Positions 44,620-53,600 of a stretch of DNA of 64,000 nt are shown here, one piece after another. A model generated the notes under the pieces. That model was not told where the DNA came from and ran no database searches. It worked only from the letters and a program-made list of their open reading frames with translations. Position 1 is the first letter of the stretch; each line of letters begins with the position of its first letter. Source of the DNA: an uncultured Verrucomicrobiota bacterium (GTDB lineage Bacteria > Verrucomicrobiota > Kiritimatiellia > CAIQIC01 > Lenti-01); the NCBI GenBank assembly GCA_937860055.1, contig CALMBO010000028.1, forward strand, positions 209,881 through 273,880. Direction: 5' to 3'. The translations under genes and the position numbers were made by a program.

Positions 44620-45750
44620 ATGAAAAAGTGGATCATCGGATGCTTGGCGGGCTGGATGGCGGCGGGCGCGGCGATGGGAGCCGGATTGCCGGCGGAACTC
44701 GAGGCGGAGGCCCGCGCGGCGATGGCGAAGGGCGCGGCATGGCTGGCGGCGCAGCAGCAGGCGGACGGCCACTGGGCACTGGCGGATTCGCCCGCGCTGA
44801 CGGGGCTTTCGATGTGGGCGCTGCAGAAGACCGATCCGGCGGCCTACCGGGCGGCGATCGACCGGGCCATGGTATTCATCCTCACGAGCGTGCAGGAGGA
44901 CGGTTCGATCTGGCGGCAGCCGTCGGAACAGCGGAAGGGCGGGGGACTGGCGAACTACAACACGGCGATCTGCATGACGGCGCTGCATGCGCTGGGAAGG
45001 CCCGAGCTGGTGCCGGTGGTGCAGAACGCGCGCACCTATCTCGCCAAAATGCAGTATCTCGGCGGCGGCTCCTACGGCGGCGGCATGGGCTACGACGCGG
45101 ACCAGGGGCGCCCCTACACGGACCTGTCGAACTCCTACATGGCCTACGAGGCGATGCGCCTGACGCAGGACGTGGAGGATCTCCGCGCCGCCGGCGAACC
45201 CAAGGCCGACCTCGACTGGAAGGCCGCGCAGGAATTCCTGGCCCAGGTGCAGAACCTGAAGGGCGTGAACACGAACGCCTATGTGAGCGAGGATGCGGAC
45301 AACCAGGGCGGGTTCGCCTACACGCCCGGCGCGGGACCCTCGACCACCAACGCCGAAGGCAAGGTGACGCTGCGCTCCTACGGCAGCATGACCTACGCGG
45401 GACTGCTGGCGCTGATCTACGCGGACGTGGACGCCCAGGATGTGCGCGTGCAATCGGCGAAGGACTGGGCCTGCCGGCACTGGTCGCTCGACGAGAACCC
45501 CGGCATGGGGCAGGAGGGCCTGTATTATTTCTTCAACGTGCTGGCCAAGAGCCTCGCCGCCGCCGGCGACGACACGCTGGATCTGCCCGGCGGACGCACG
45601 GTGGCCTGGCGCGAGGAGGTCGTGCGCAGGCTGGTCGCGCTGCAGAAGCCGGACGGATTCTGGGTCAACGAAAACAACCGCTGGTGGGAGGCGGATCCCA
45701 ACCTCGTGACGGCCTACACGCTGCTGGCGCTGGCCACCGCGCTGCGCTAG
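44620..45750 (+). CDS. Secreted prenyltransferase/squalene-oxidase repeat (toroid) protein
   Basis: A 376-residue exported protein. Signal peptide MKKWIIGCLAGWMAAGAAMG is followed by repeated alpha/alpha toroid units: WLAAQQQADGHWAL, FILTSVQEDGSIW, YLAKMQYLGGGSYGGG and RLVALQKPDGFWV. The DXDD motif of true cyclases is absent, so it is probably not a terpene cyclase. A good AAAGGAGA precedes the ATG. It shares the fold of the neighbouring anti-sigma-like protein, suggesting a target or ligand partner of that regulon. Confidence 0.85.
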   Translation: MKKWIIGCLAGWMAAGAAMGAGLPAELEAEARAAMAKGAAWLAAQQQADGHWALADSPALTGLSMWALQKTDPAAYRAAIDRAMVFILTSVQEDGSIWRQPSEQRKGGGLANYNTAICMTALHALGRPELVPVVQNARTYLAKMQYLGGGSYGGGMGYDADQGRPYTDLSNSYMAYEAMRLTQDVEDLRAAGEPKADLDWKAAQEFLAQVQNLKGVNTNAYVSEDADNQGGFAYTPGAGPSTTNAEGKVTLRSYGSMTYAGLLALIYADVDAQDVRVQSAKDWACRHWSLDENPGMGQEGLYYFFNVLAKSLAAAGDDTLDLPGGRTVAWREEVVRRLVALQKPDGFWVNENNRWWEADPNLVTAYTLLALATALR

Positions 45751-45796
45751 CCGCCGCCCGGCAAAAATAATAGGGGGGGGAAGGCGCCGCCCGGGG

Positions 45797-45853
45797 ATTT
45801 TTCCACGCAATGGAAAAACTTTCGGCAAATTTTCCACGCAATGGAAAAACTTT
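45797..45853 (+). repeat. TTTTCCA palindrome cluster C
   Basis: Two nearly identical copies, 45797-45822 and 45829-45853 (TTTTTCCACGCAATGGAAAA plus ACTTT), 32 bases apart, lie in the convergent gap between the toroid protein and the alpha/beta hydrolase. Confidence 0.88.
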
Positions 45854-45903
45854 GCGGAAGGGCTTGGGCGGCGCCTTCGCGCGCGTGAAGGAGGGGCCGC
45901 GCC

Positions 45904-46722
45904 CTAGCGCCCGAACGGGGCGAGGAAGGCCTCGAGCTCGGCATGGCCGGGGGCTCCGGGTTCGAACCAGGAGTTGTCGTTGTGTCCGCCGGCCAGGAGG
46001 ACGAAGGTCTTGGGGTCCGCGGCGGCGGCATGGAGGATGCGTCCGCTCTGGAAGGGAATGACTTCGTCGGACAGGCTGTGGCCGAAGAGCTTGGGCAGGC
46101 CGTCGAGGGTGGCGGCCTTGGCGGCGGAATCGTAGGAGACGGAGAGGACGCGGTGGAGGGGGATGCGGGGATACCACCGCCGGGCGATGTCGGCGGCGGA
46201 GGCGAATCCGCTTTGCACGACCAGGGCGGCGGCGGGGCGTTCGCACGCGATCTGGACGGCGACGGCGGCCCCGAGGGAGTGGCCATAGACCACGACGGGG
46301 AGGTTTCCGCTCATGGCCTTGGCGGCGTCGAAGGCGGCCAGCGCATCCTGGTAGATTCCCCGTTCGGAAGGGCGGCCGCCGCTGGCGCCATAGCCGCGGT
46401 AGTCCCAGAGCAGCAGGTTGAAGCCGCGCTTGAAGAATTCGGGGGCGAGATAGGCGCGGTCGCCGATGTTGCCGGCATTGCCGGAGCAATAAACGACCGT
46501 GCCGCGCGGGCGGTTGGCCGGGATCCACCAGCCGGTGATCGGAGTGCCGTCGGCGGCGCTGAACTGCACGTCCTGGTAGCGGAGCCGGAACTGGGCGGGC
46601 GTGGCGGCGATATCGGACGAAGGGGCGTAGAGCTGGTGGTATTCGAAACGGCGGAGATAGATCCAGCCGGCCGCCGCCGCGACCGCCAGGAGGAACAAAA
46701 CGGAAAGGAAAACCTTCTTCAT
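45904..46722 (-). CDS. Alpha/beta hydrolase, membrane-anchored (BEM46-like)
   Basis: A 272-residue serine hydrolase. An N-terminal hydrophobic anchor or signal (residues 3-22) precedes the fold. The nucleophile elbow is YGHSLGAAVA, the oxyanion-side motif is CSGNAGNIGDR, and the likely acid is in GHSLSDEVIPF with the His in LAGGHND. It resembles the BEM46/YfhR group. The substrate is unknown. It follows the M24 peptidase by five bases in the same operon. Confidence 0.88.
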   Translation of the reverse strand: MKKVFLSVLFLLAVAAAAGWIYLRRFEYHQLYAPSSDIAATPAQFRLRYQDVQFSAADGTPITGWWIPANRPRGTVVYCSGNAGNIGDRAYLAPEFFKRGFNLLLWDYRGYGASGGRPSERGIYQDALAAFDAAKAMSGNLPVVVYGHSLGAAVAVQIACERPAAALVVQSGFASAADIARRWYPRIPLHRVLSVSYDSAAKAATLDGLPKLFGHSLSDEVIPFQSGRILHAAAADPKTFVLLAGGHNDNSWFEPGAPGHAELEAFLAPFGR

Positions 46723-46727
46723 TCCGG

Positions 46728-47855
46728 CTATGTTTCCAGTTTTTTCGGGAAACTGGCGAGGATTTTATATCCGGTGCGCGTGACGGCGACGGTATCCTCG
46801 ATCCGGACACCGCCCACGCCGGGAAAGTACAGGCCCGGTTCAACGGTGAGGATGTTGCCGGCGGCGAGGCGGCCCGGCTCGTTGCGCAGGCCGGGCGATT
46901 CGTGGATATCGAGGCCGACGCCATGGCCCACGCCATGGATGAAGCCGCACTCCCGGCCGGGCGGCGAAAGCCGCGTTTCGTGGCCAGCCTTCCGGAAGAA
47001 TTCCTCGACGGCCCCCTGCACGGCGCGCGATTCGACGCCGGGGCGCACCATGGAAAGCGCGAGCTTCTGCGCGGCGAGCACGTCGCGGTGCATCCGGCGG
47101 ACCCGTTCGGAGGCGCGTCCGCGGACGACGGTGCGGGTGATGTCGCCCCAGTAGCCGGTGTCCTTGTCGCGGGGAAAGATATCGATGACGACGGGAACGC
47201 CGGCGCGGAGAGGGCCGGAGCCCGTGCCGTGGGGGAGCGCGCCCTGCGGGCCGACGGCCACGATGGTGCCGTCGGCGGTGCAGCGGAGATCCAGCAGGGT
47301 CCGTTCGACAAGATCCTTGAGGAACTCCGACGTGAGGATCTTGCCTCCGTGCCTCAAAACGCCGGACGGGGCAATCTCCGCCTCGCGGATGCAGCGGACG
47401 GCGGCGCGCAGCGCGGCGACGGCGGCGCGCTGCGATTTCGCGATGCAGGCGATTTCGCGCGGCGATTTGATGGCTCGGCGCGGAAAGGCGGGCGCCTCGG
47501 CCGGCAGGACCTTGACGCCGCCCCGTTCCAGCGCGCGCGCGATGCCGAACGGGAAATAGGGGCCGACCTGCACGGCGCGATGGCCGCGTTTTTTCACGAG
47601 GGCCAGCACCTGGTCGCCCAACGTGCGCCGGCGCGGAACGGAATCCGCAAACAGCTGCGCCGGGGTGTGGAGGACCGCGGAAGGGCAGGATTTCCGGGCC
47701 CGCGCGGCCTCCAGCGCGGATACCAGCAAATGGAGGCGCGAACCCTCCACAAGGAGGCCGAACGGATCGGTCGCGACGAGGCCCGTGGCATAGCGGACAT
47801 CGTTTTCCTCCAAGCCTGTGGCGATCAAAACGCGGGGGATTGTGGATTTCTTCAT
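46728..47855 (-). CDS. M24 family metallopeptidase (Xaa-Pro aminopeptidase-like)
   Basis: A 375-residue peptidase of the creatinase/aminopeptidase P fold. The creatinase N-domain spans about 1-130. The catalytic domain has metal ligands Asp in VVIDIFPRD, Asp in WGDITRTV, His in GVGHGVGLDIHE, Glu in VEPGLYF and Glu in RIEDTV. It should remove N-terminal residues before proline. It diverges from dnaA across a 426-base gap. Confidence 0.93.
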   Translation of the reverse strand: MKKSTIPRVLIATGLEENDVRYATGLVATDPFGLLVEGSRLHLLVSALEAARARKSCPSAVLHTPAQLFADSVPRRRTLGDQVLALVKKRGHRAVQVGPYFPFGIARALERGGVKVLPAEAPAFPRRAIKSPREIACIAKSQRAAVAALRAAVRCIREAEIAPSGVLRHGGKILTSEFLKDLVERTLLDLRCTADGTIVAVGPQGALPHGTGSGPLRAGVPVVIDIFPRDKDTGYWGDITRTVVRGRASERVRRMHRDVLAAQKLALSMVRPGVESRAVQGAVEEFFRKAGHETRLSPPGRECGFIHGVGHGVGLDIHESPGLRNEPGRLAAGNILTVEPGLYFPGVGGVRIEDTVAVTRTGYKILASFPKKLET

Positions 47856-48281
47856 ATTTTACGGGGTTTCAGGCTTGGAATGGGCTGTGAATGGGCGGAT
47901 TTTCAATGGATTTGAGCCACTATTCAACCCCAAAATGACCTGTCAAGGGGGCCCCTGACAATTATGAAAGAATTTCAACAACCCCTTCATATTGACAGTC
48001 CGATCAAAATAATCACCATATGATGTGTGCCGAAAGAAAAACTCCAAAAACCGAGGCAATGTGACTTGTCGGGTGGGCGCTGGAAAACTATGGTCGGGGC
48101 CGTTTTCGGGGCTGAAGACCGGGAAGCGGCTGTGAATAAGCTGTGGATAAGTGGTCCGAAGGCCCTTTCTGCCGAGTCGAAATCGGGACGAGGCGGGAGT
48201 GGAAACCGGCGTTGGAATTTAGATTGTGCCGGGTTGGCTGGCCATGAGAGACTGGCAGGCCGAGGCAGGAAGAGGATTTTT
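47856..48281. other. dnaA upstream region with DnaA boxes
   Basis: This 426-base gap has no convincing gene, although an open frame extends from 48027 into dnaA. It holds a hairpin TGTCAAGGGG/GCCCCTGACA at 47941-47960 and an AT-rich stretch to about 48030. Two DnaA boxes lie in tandem: TGTGAATAA (48131-48139) and a perfect TGTGGATAA (48142-48150). TTGACA at 47992 and TATGAT at 48019 are 21 bases apart, too far for a normal promoter. The boxes suggest dnaA autoregulation or part of the origin. Confidence 0.65.
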
Positions 48282-49655
48282 GTGGAAGCGAGCAAGGCAA
48301 AACAGATTTGGGCGAAGGCCTGCGAATTCCTTTCGTCCGCGATTTCGGCGGATATCTACGGGCGCTGGATCGGGGTGATCGAAGCGGTCGGGGACGAAGC
48401 GCCGGGGCAGCTGACGCTGGCGGTGCCGAACGGCTTCTACCAGGACTGGCTCGAAGAGCATTATCTCCCGATGATCCGGAAGGCCCTCGGCGCCTCCGGA
48501 TTCGAGAACGTGGCGATTTCCTTCGTGGTGGACGGGGCGCGGGTGGCGCCGGAAGCGCCGGCGGCCCGGGCGGCGGAGGAAAAAGAGGCGCCGAAGCGGA
48601 AGCCGCTGAAGACCTGCAACCTGGGGATGCCGCTCAACACGCGGCACACGTTCGACAATTTCGTGGTGGGGCCGTCGAACACCTTCGCGCACGCGGCGGC
48701 GCTGGCGGTGGTGGAGGCGCCGGGGCGGGCCTACAATCCGCTGTTCATCCACGGGGGGACGGGCCTGGGCAAGACGCACCTGATCCAGGCGATGGGCCAG
48801 GCGCTGTTGAAGCGCGGCAAAGGCAGCGTCTGCTACACGACGTGCGAAACCTTCACCAACGAATTCATCCAGGCGCTGCAACAGCACGAACTGGCCGCGT
48901 TCCGGAGGAAGTACCGCCACATCGACCTGCTGCTGATCGACGACATCCACTTCCTCGCGGGCAAGGAGAGCACGCAGGAGGAATTCTTCCACACGTTCAA
49001 TTCTCTCTATGAAAACCAGAAGCAGATCGTGATGACGAGCGACCGGCCGGTGAGCGAAATCGCGAACCTGCAGAAGCGGCTCGTGTCGCGGTTCGAATGG
49101 GGTCTGGTGACGGAAATGGAGATGGCGGACCTCGAGACGCGGGTGGCGATCCTGCGCCGGAAGCGAGACCAGATGTCCCTCCAGGTGCCGGACAAATCGC
49201 TGTTTTTCATCGCCGAGCACGTGCGGTCGAACATCCGGAAGCTGGAAGGTTCGCTGCTGCGGGCGGCCTCGTACGCGTCGTTGACGAAGAAGGAGCTTTC
49301 GCCGGAGACGCTGGAATACCTGCTGCGGGACACGATCGAGCAGGAGAACCAGACGGCGCTGACGATCGAGGGGATCCAGCGGATGGTGGCGGAATACTAC
49401 GACATCCGGCTGGGGGACATGACGAGCAAGCAGCGGCCGCAGAACATCGCCTTTCCGCGCCAGGTGGCCATGTACCTGTGCCGGGAGATGACGGACCAGT
49501 CCCTGCCGTCGATCGGGAACGCCTTCGGCCGGAATCATGCGACGGTCCTGCATGCGCACCGGTCGGTGGGTTCCAAGATGAAGACGGACGCCTCCCTCCG
49601 GCAGACCATCCTTTCGCTCCAGCAGCGACTGGGAGGCGTGGCGGCTCCTTCCTGA
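48282..49655 (+). CDS. dnaA: Chromosomal replication initiator DnaA
   Basis: A 457-residue initiator. The start is GTG 48282 ([18 protein letters not shown]), because AGGAAGAGG lies just upstream and it gives the normal family length. The 85 codons of open frame before it do not resemble DnaA. Domain I is at 1-85, followed by a short linker. The AAA+ domain has Walker [10 protein letters not shown] (158-166) and Walker [10 protein letters not shown]. Domain IV carries the DnaA-box helix-turn-helix [18 protein letters not shown]. Confidence 0.98.
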   Translation: MEASKAKQIWAKACEFLSSAISADIYGRWIGVIEAVGDEAPGQLTLAVPNGFYQDWLEEHYLPMIRKALGASGFENVAISFVVDGARVAPEAPAARAAEEKEAPKRKPLKTCNLGMPLNTRHTFDNFVVGPSNTFAHAAALAVVEAPGRAYNPLFIHGGTGLGKTHLIQAMGQALLKRGKGSVCYTTCETFTNEFIQALQQHELAAFRRKYRHIDLLLIDDIHFLAGKESTQEEFFHTFNSLYENQKQIVMTSDRPVSEIANLQKRLVSRFEWGLVTEMEMADLETRVAILRRKRDQMSLQVPDKSLFFIAEHVRSNIRKLEGSLLRAASYASLTKKELSPETLEYLLRDTIEQENQTALTIEGIQRMVAEYYDIRLGDMTSKQRPQNIAFPRQVAMYLCREMTDQSLPSIGNAFGRNHATVLHAHRSVGSKMKTDASLRQTILSLQQRLGGVAAPS

Positions 49656-49716
49656 AAATGGGCCGGCTCATTACCAATCCAACCCGAATGCGAAGCGATG
49701 GCGGGTCCGGTTGGAT

Positions 49717-49938
49717 TGTGGAAAAGCCTGTGGAGATCCATGGATTGCCTGTGGACAAGGCGCCCGAAATGTGGACAACCGGAAGTTATTCATTCGGGGC
49801 ACAGGGGGGAGGGGGGTCTTTTCGACAGGCCGAAGTCCCGTTTGGAGCCCGCTCTGTCGATTCTTTTCTTGATGTCCACAGTATCCACAGGACATACTGA
49901 TACGACTTGATCTATATTCTATATAAAGAGATAACAGC
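49717..49938. other. Candidate oriC (DnaA-box cluster and AT-rich element)
   Basis: The dnaA-dnaN gap (49656-49953) holds six DnaA-box-like 9-mers: TGTGGAAAA 49717, TGTGGAGAT 49729, TGTGGACAA 49750 and 49770, and on the other strand TGTGGACAT (49872-49880) and TGTGGATAC (49881-49889). An AT-rich run follows at 49906-49936 (CTATATTCTATATAAAG), a plausible unwinding element. This arrangement is typical of bacterial origins. Confidence 0.7.
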
Positions 49939-49953
49939 CACGTCGGAGGCGGA

Positions 49954-51048
49954 ATGAAAATCAAAGTGAACAAAGAGGCGATCATCGATTGCCTTCAGAA
50001 GGTCCAATCGGTCATTAATCCCCGGAACGCCCTCCCGGTCCTCTCCAACGTCCTGTTCAAGGCCCAGAAAGGAAAGCTGGAACTGACCGCCACGGACATG
50101 TCGCTGACTGTCCGGGCGACGATGGAAGCCGATGTGAGCGAACCGGGTGTGACAACCCTCCCGGCGAAGCGGATATTCGGCGTGTTCCGCGAACTGAGCG
50201 TGGACGAAGCGGAGATGGAGGTCAACGACCAGAACATCGCCTCCATCCAGGCGGGAAGCTCCTATTTCCGGATCCACGGCATTTCCGAGGCGGATTATCC
50301 GAGCCTGCCTGAGATGGCCGACGCCCAGTCCTATTCCATAGACCAGGCGGTGTTTAAGAACATGCTGAAGCTGACTTCGTACGCGGCGTCGGTCGATGCG
50401 AACCGTCCCCTTCTCAATGGCGTCCTCTTGAGCTTCAAGGCCGGCAAGCTGAGCGTGGTGGCGACGGACAGCCGGCGTTTGGCGCTGGTCGAGCAGGAAG
50501 TCGAATTTCCGGCGGATGCGGGAATGGACCTGATCGTGCCGCTCAAGACGGTGGACGAGCTCCTCCGGACCTTGGGCGATGCCGGGTCCCTGAAGATCCT
50601 GGCGACACCGAAGCAGATTGCGTTCGAATTCGATCGCATCCTGATCGTGTCCAAGCTGGTGGAAGGGACCTATCCGAATTTCCGCCAGGTGATTCCCCAG
50701 TCGAACGGCGAGCGGGTGTCGATGGAGCGCGAAACCCTCCTGACGGCGGTCCGCCGCACGTCCCAGCTGGTCATCGACGCGGTTTCGGGAGTGAAGTTGA
50801 CTTTTACCAAGAACCGGTTGGAAATCCTGGCGACGGCGCCGGAAATCGGCGAGGCGCGGGAAACGATGGATGTGAAGTACAAAGGTCCGGATATCGCCAT
50901 TTCATTCAATCCGGCCTTCCTGATGGATCCGTTGAAGGCATTGACGACCGACGAGGTGTTCCTGGACCTGATGGATGACACGAGTCCCGGGGTGATGAGG
51001 TCCACCATCAGTTTCGTCTATGTCCTGATGCCGATCCGGGTCAGCTGA
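49954..51048 (+). CDS. dnaN: DNA polymerase III beta subunit (sliding clamp)
   Basis: A 364-residue clamp with three repeated domains. The start MKIKVNKEAIIDCLQKVQSV is preceded by CGGAGGCGG. Typical segments are NVLFKAQKGKLELTATDM, LPEMADAQSYSID, LLNGVLLSF, VATDSRRLAL, and the C-terminal YVLMPIRVS. The gene order dnaA-dnaN is the ancestral origin arrangement. A bidirectional terminator separates it from tRNA-Gln. Confidence 0.97.
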   Translation: MKIKVNKEAIIDCLQKVQSVINPRNALPVLSNVLFKAQKGKLELTATDMSLTVRATMEADVSEPGVTTLPAKRIFGVFRELSVDEAEMEVNDQNIASIQAGSSYFRIHGISEADYPSLPEMADAQSYSIDQAVFKNMLKLTSYAASVDANRPLLNGVLLSFKAGKLSVVATDSRRLALVEQEVEFPADAGMDLIVPLKTVDELLRTLGDAGSLKILATPKQIAFEFDRILIVSKLVEGTYPNFRQVIPQSNGERVSMERETLLTAVRRTSQLVIDAVSGVKLTFTKNRLEILATAPEIGEARETMDVKYKGPDIAISFNPAFLMDPLKALTTDEVFLDLMDDTSPGVMRSTISFVYVLMPIRVS

Positions 51049-51092
51049 TCCGGGAAAGCGGTGGGGATTGAACCCAGCCCCTCAAAATCCAA

Positions 51093-51117
51093 AAGCCGCC
51101 TCCAAGGGGGGCGGCTT
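51093..51117. terminator. Bidirectional terminator between dnaN and tRNA-Gln
   Basis: Stem AAGCCGCC/GGCGGCTT with a 9-base loop is flanked by TTCTT on the + side and by TTTTGGATTTTG on the - side. Confidence 0.8.
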
Positions 51118-51126
51118 CTTGCGGTA

Positions 51127-51200
51127 TGGTTGCCCGACTAGGATTTGAACCTAGACAAACAGATCCAGAGTCTGTTGTGCTACCGTTACACCATCGGGCA
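51127..51200 (-). tRNA. tRNA-Gln (CUG)
   Basis: On the minus strand: acceptor TGCCCGA/TCGGGCA, anticodon stem ACAGA/TCTGT around loop CTCTGGA (anticodon CTG), and T-arm CTAGG/CCTAG. The U1-A72 pair is typical of tRNA-Gln. CCA is encoded at 51127-51129. Confidence 0.95.
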
Positions 51201-51220
51201 AAGCGGAACGAAACGCGAGA

Positions 51221-51248
51221 AAGGTACTTTTTTTGGAACCGAAGTCAA
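51221..51248 (-). promoter_or_regulatory. Putative tRNA-Gln promoter
   Basis: On the minus strand, TTGACT (51248-51243) and TACCTT (51226-51221) are 16 bases apart, 20 bases before the tRNA. Confidence 0.45.
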
Positions 51249-51293
51249 GCCTTGCCGCAAGAGGCGGCTAACCGGACCTTGGAATAAACGAGG

Positions 51294-53594
51294 ATGAGCG
51301 ACTTCCAAAAAGACAATGTGGCGCTGATGTGCGACATCGGCGAACTGGTCGGTCTCTTCGATTTCGAGGCCGGCCTCGATGCCTTTTTGACGAAGGCGGT
51401 CTCCACCGTGGCCTGGCACATGCGGGCGGCGGTCTGCTCGATCTATCTCTATGAGGCCGAGACGCAGGAACTGGTCTTGCGGGCCAACCAGGGGCTGAAT
51501 CCCGCGCTGGTGGGACGCCTGAGGCTGAAGAACGGCGAGGGCATTGCCGGCATGACCCTGAAGGAGATGAGGCCGATCTGCGAAGCCAAGGCGACGGACA
51601 ATCCCTATTTCAAGCACATTCCCGGAAGCCAGGAAGAGCGGTTTGTTTCGTTCCTGGCGGTTCCCATCCTGCGCAAGATGAATCCGGTGGGGGTGATCGC
51701 GGTCCAGGACCCGCAGTGGAACTACTTCACCCCGAACGATATCCAAGCCCTCCAAGTCATCGCTTCCCAGCTGGCGGGCGTGATCGAGAACGCCCATTTG
51801 CTTCTTCGACTTCGCGGAAACGAGCCGGTTCCGCCTGTTGTTCCGCCCGAATCCTTCGGGGTGGAATTCGGTCCGGGGACCCATTGCGTGCGCGGGCAAG
51901 GCGCTTCCGACGGGATGGTGATGGGGCTTTCCACGCGCATCGGCCAATATCTCTCCGTCGATGAAAAGGTGGTGGGAGGTTGTCCGATCGGCTTGACGGA
52001 GGCGGATTTCGACCGGGCCCTGGCCACGACCGAACGGCAGCTGCTGGATCTCCAGCGCCGCTTGGAGGACAAGATCCACGATGCGGCGTCGATGATTTTC
52101 GGCGCGCATGTGCTGATGTTGAAGGACGAGGCGTTTTCCGGGGAAATCCGCTCCCAGATCCGCGAGGGCAAGAACCCCTGGGAAGCCATTTTGAACGAAG
52201 TCCGCCACTATGCGGACCTCTTTGCCCACAGTCCGAATCCCTCCCTGCGGGAAAAGGTGCTCGATGTGGAGGATCTGGGGCATCGCCTCCTGCATAACCT
52301 GTCCGCGCCGGCCCTGGAAAGCACCGGGCCGGACTACACGGGGCAAATCATCATCGCGAAAGAGCTGCTTCCGTCGGACATCCTGAAGCTGTCGGCGGAA
52401 GGCGCGGCGGGCCTGGTGCTGCTGGGGGGCGGGCAGCATTCCCATGTGGCGATCCTGGCGAAGGCGCTCCAGATTCCGCTGGTGATCGTTTCGGACCAGC
52501 GGCTGCTCCATCTGCCGGAAAAGACGCCCCTGCTGCTGGATGCCAAGGAAGGCCAGGTCGTGATCCGGCCGGGCCACGAGGCGATCCAGACGATGAAGGA
52601 TATCATCCGGTCCCTGGCCGATTCGGAACGGATGGCCGACCAGGTCAAGACCGAGACCCGGACCAGGGATGGAACGGAAATCCAGTTGCTGGCGAACCTC
52701 AACCTGGTGAGCGAGCTGGATGTGGCCCTGCGCGTGAAAGCCAGGGGCATCGGATTGTACCGGACGGAATTCCCCTTCATCGTGCGCAGCACCTTTCCGA
52801 CGGAAGAAGAGCAGTACCAGGTCTACAAACGGGTGCTGGAGCGGATGCAGGGATCGCCCGTCGTGTTCCGCACGCTGGACATCGGCGGCGACAAGGTCCT
52901 GTCCTACTTCCAGGTCGGGCAGGAGAGCAATCCCTTCCTGGGGCTGCGGGCGCTGCGTTTTTCGCTGAAGAATCCGGAGATATTCAAGCAGCAGCTGCGG
53001 GCGCTGCTGCGGGCCGCCCACGGAAATCCGCAGGCGAAGATCATGTTCCCGATGGTGGCCTCGCTGGATGAATTCCTGGAGGCGCGGATCCTGGTCCGCG
53101 TGTGCCAGCAGGAGCTGGAGCGGGAGGGGATTCCCAACCGGATGCCCGAACTGGGCATGATGATCGAGCTGCCGTCGGCCGTCGCGATGATCGACGAACT
53201 GGCGGCGACGGCGGATTTCCTGAGCATTGGAAGCAACGATCTGATCCAGTACCTGCTGGCCGTGGACCGCACGAACGACGACATGGCCTCCTGGTTTGCG
53301 CCGCACCATCCCGCCGTGCTCCGCGCGCTGAATTTCATCGTGAAGGCGGCGGAAAATGCCGGGAAGGCCGTCTCCCTCTGCGGCAACCTGGGTTCGGATC
53401 TCCGGATGCTGCCCTTCCTGCTGGGAATCGGGCTCCGTTCCTTCAGCCTGGATTCGATGGAAATTCCCGTCGTGCAGCGCCGGATCGGGCAGATCGACCT
53501 CGAACTGGCCAGGACGCAGGCGAAGAAAATGCTTTCGCTGGGCCGCATCGAGGAAGTGGATGGATTCCTGAAGATCATCAACGCGGCGGGATAA
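51294..53594 (+). CDS. ptsP: PEP-protein phosphotransferase PtsP (GAF-domain enzyme I)
   Basis: A 766-residue enzyme I of the nitrogen-type PTS. A GAF domain (about 15-165) senses a small ligand, followed by the enzyme I N-domain. The phospho-histidine is near residue 383 in GGGQHSHVAIL. The PEP-binding barrel has FRTLDIGGDK, EMMIELPS-type MMIELPSAV, SIGSNDLIQY and the active Cys near residue 696 in VSLCGNLGSD. It phosphorylates an HPr-like protein, not encoded here. It starts divergent from tRNA-Gln. Confidence 0.95.
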   Translation: MSDFQKDNVALMCDIGELVGLFDFEAGLDAFLTKAVSTVAWHMRAAVCSIYLYEAETQELVLRANQGLNPALVGRLRLKNGEGIAGMTLKEMRPICEAKATDNPYFKHIPGSQEERFVSFLAVPILRKMNPVGVIAVQDPQWNYFTPNDIQALQVIASQLAGVIENAHLLLRLRGNEPVPPVVPPESFGVEFGPGTHCVRGQGASDGMVMGLSTRIGQYLSVDEKVVGGCPIGLTEADFDRALATTERQLLDLQRRLEDKIHDAASMIFGAHVLMLKDEAFSGEIRSQIREGKNPWEAILNEVRHYADLFAHSPNPSLREKVLDVEDLGHRLLHNLSAPALESTGPDYTGQIIIAKELLPSDILKLSAEGAAGLVLLGGGQHSHVAILAKALQIPLVIVSDQRLLHLPEKTPLLLDAKEGQVVIRPGHEAIQTMKDIIRSLADSERMADQVKTETRTRDGTEIQLLANLNLVSELDVALRVKARGIGLYRTEFPFIVRSTFPTEEEQYQVYKRVLERMQGSPVVFRTLDIGGDKVLSYFQVGQESNPFLGLRALRFSLKNPEIFKQQLRALLRAAHGNPQAKIMFPMVASLDEFLEARILVRVCQQELEREGIPNRMPELGMMIELPSAVAMIDELAATADFLSIGSNDLIQYLLAVDRTNDDMASWFAPHHPAVLRALNFIVKAAENAGKAVSLCGNLGSDLRMLPFLLGIGLRSFSLDSMEIPVVQRRIGQIDLELARTQAKKMLSLGRIEEVDGFLKIINAAG

Positions 53595-53600
53595 GGGGCC

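Noticed and set aside
47992-48024. Promoter TTGACA...TATGAT upstream of dnaA
   Set aside because: Both hexamers are good, but the 21-base spacing is outside the normal sigma-70 range.
48027-48281. N-terminal extension of dnaA
   Set aside because: It would span DnaA boxes and has no DnaA similarity; GTG 48282 has a strong Shine-Dalgarno and gives the normal length.
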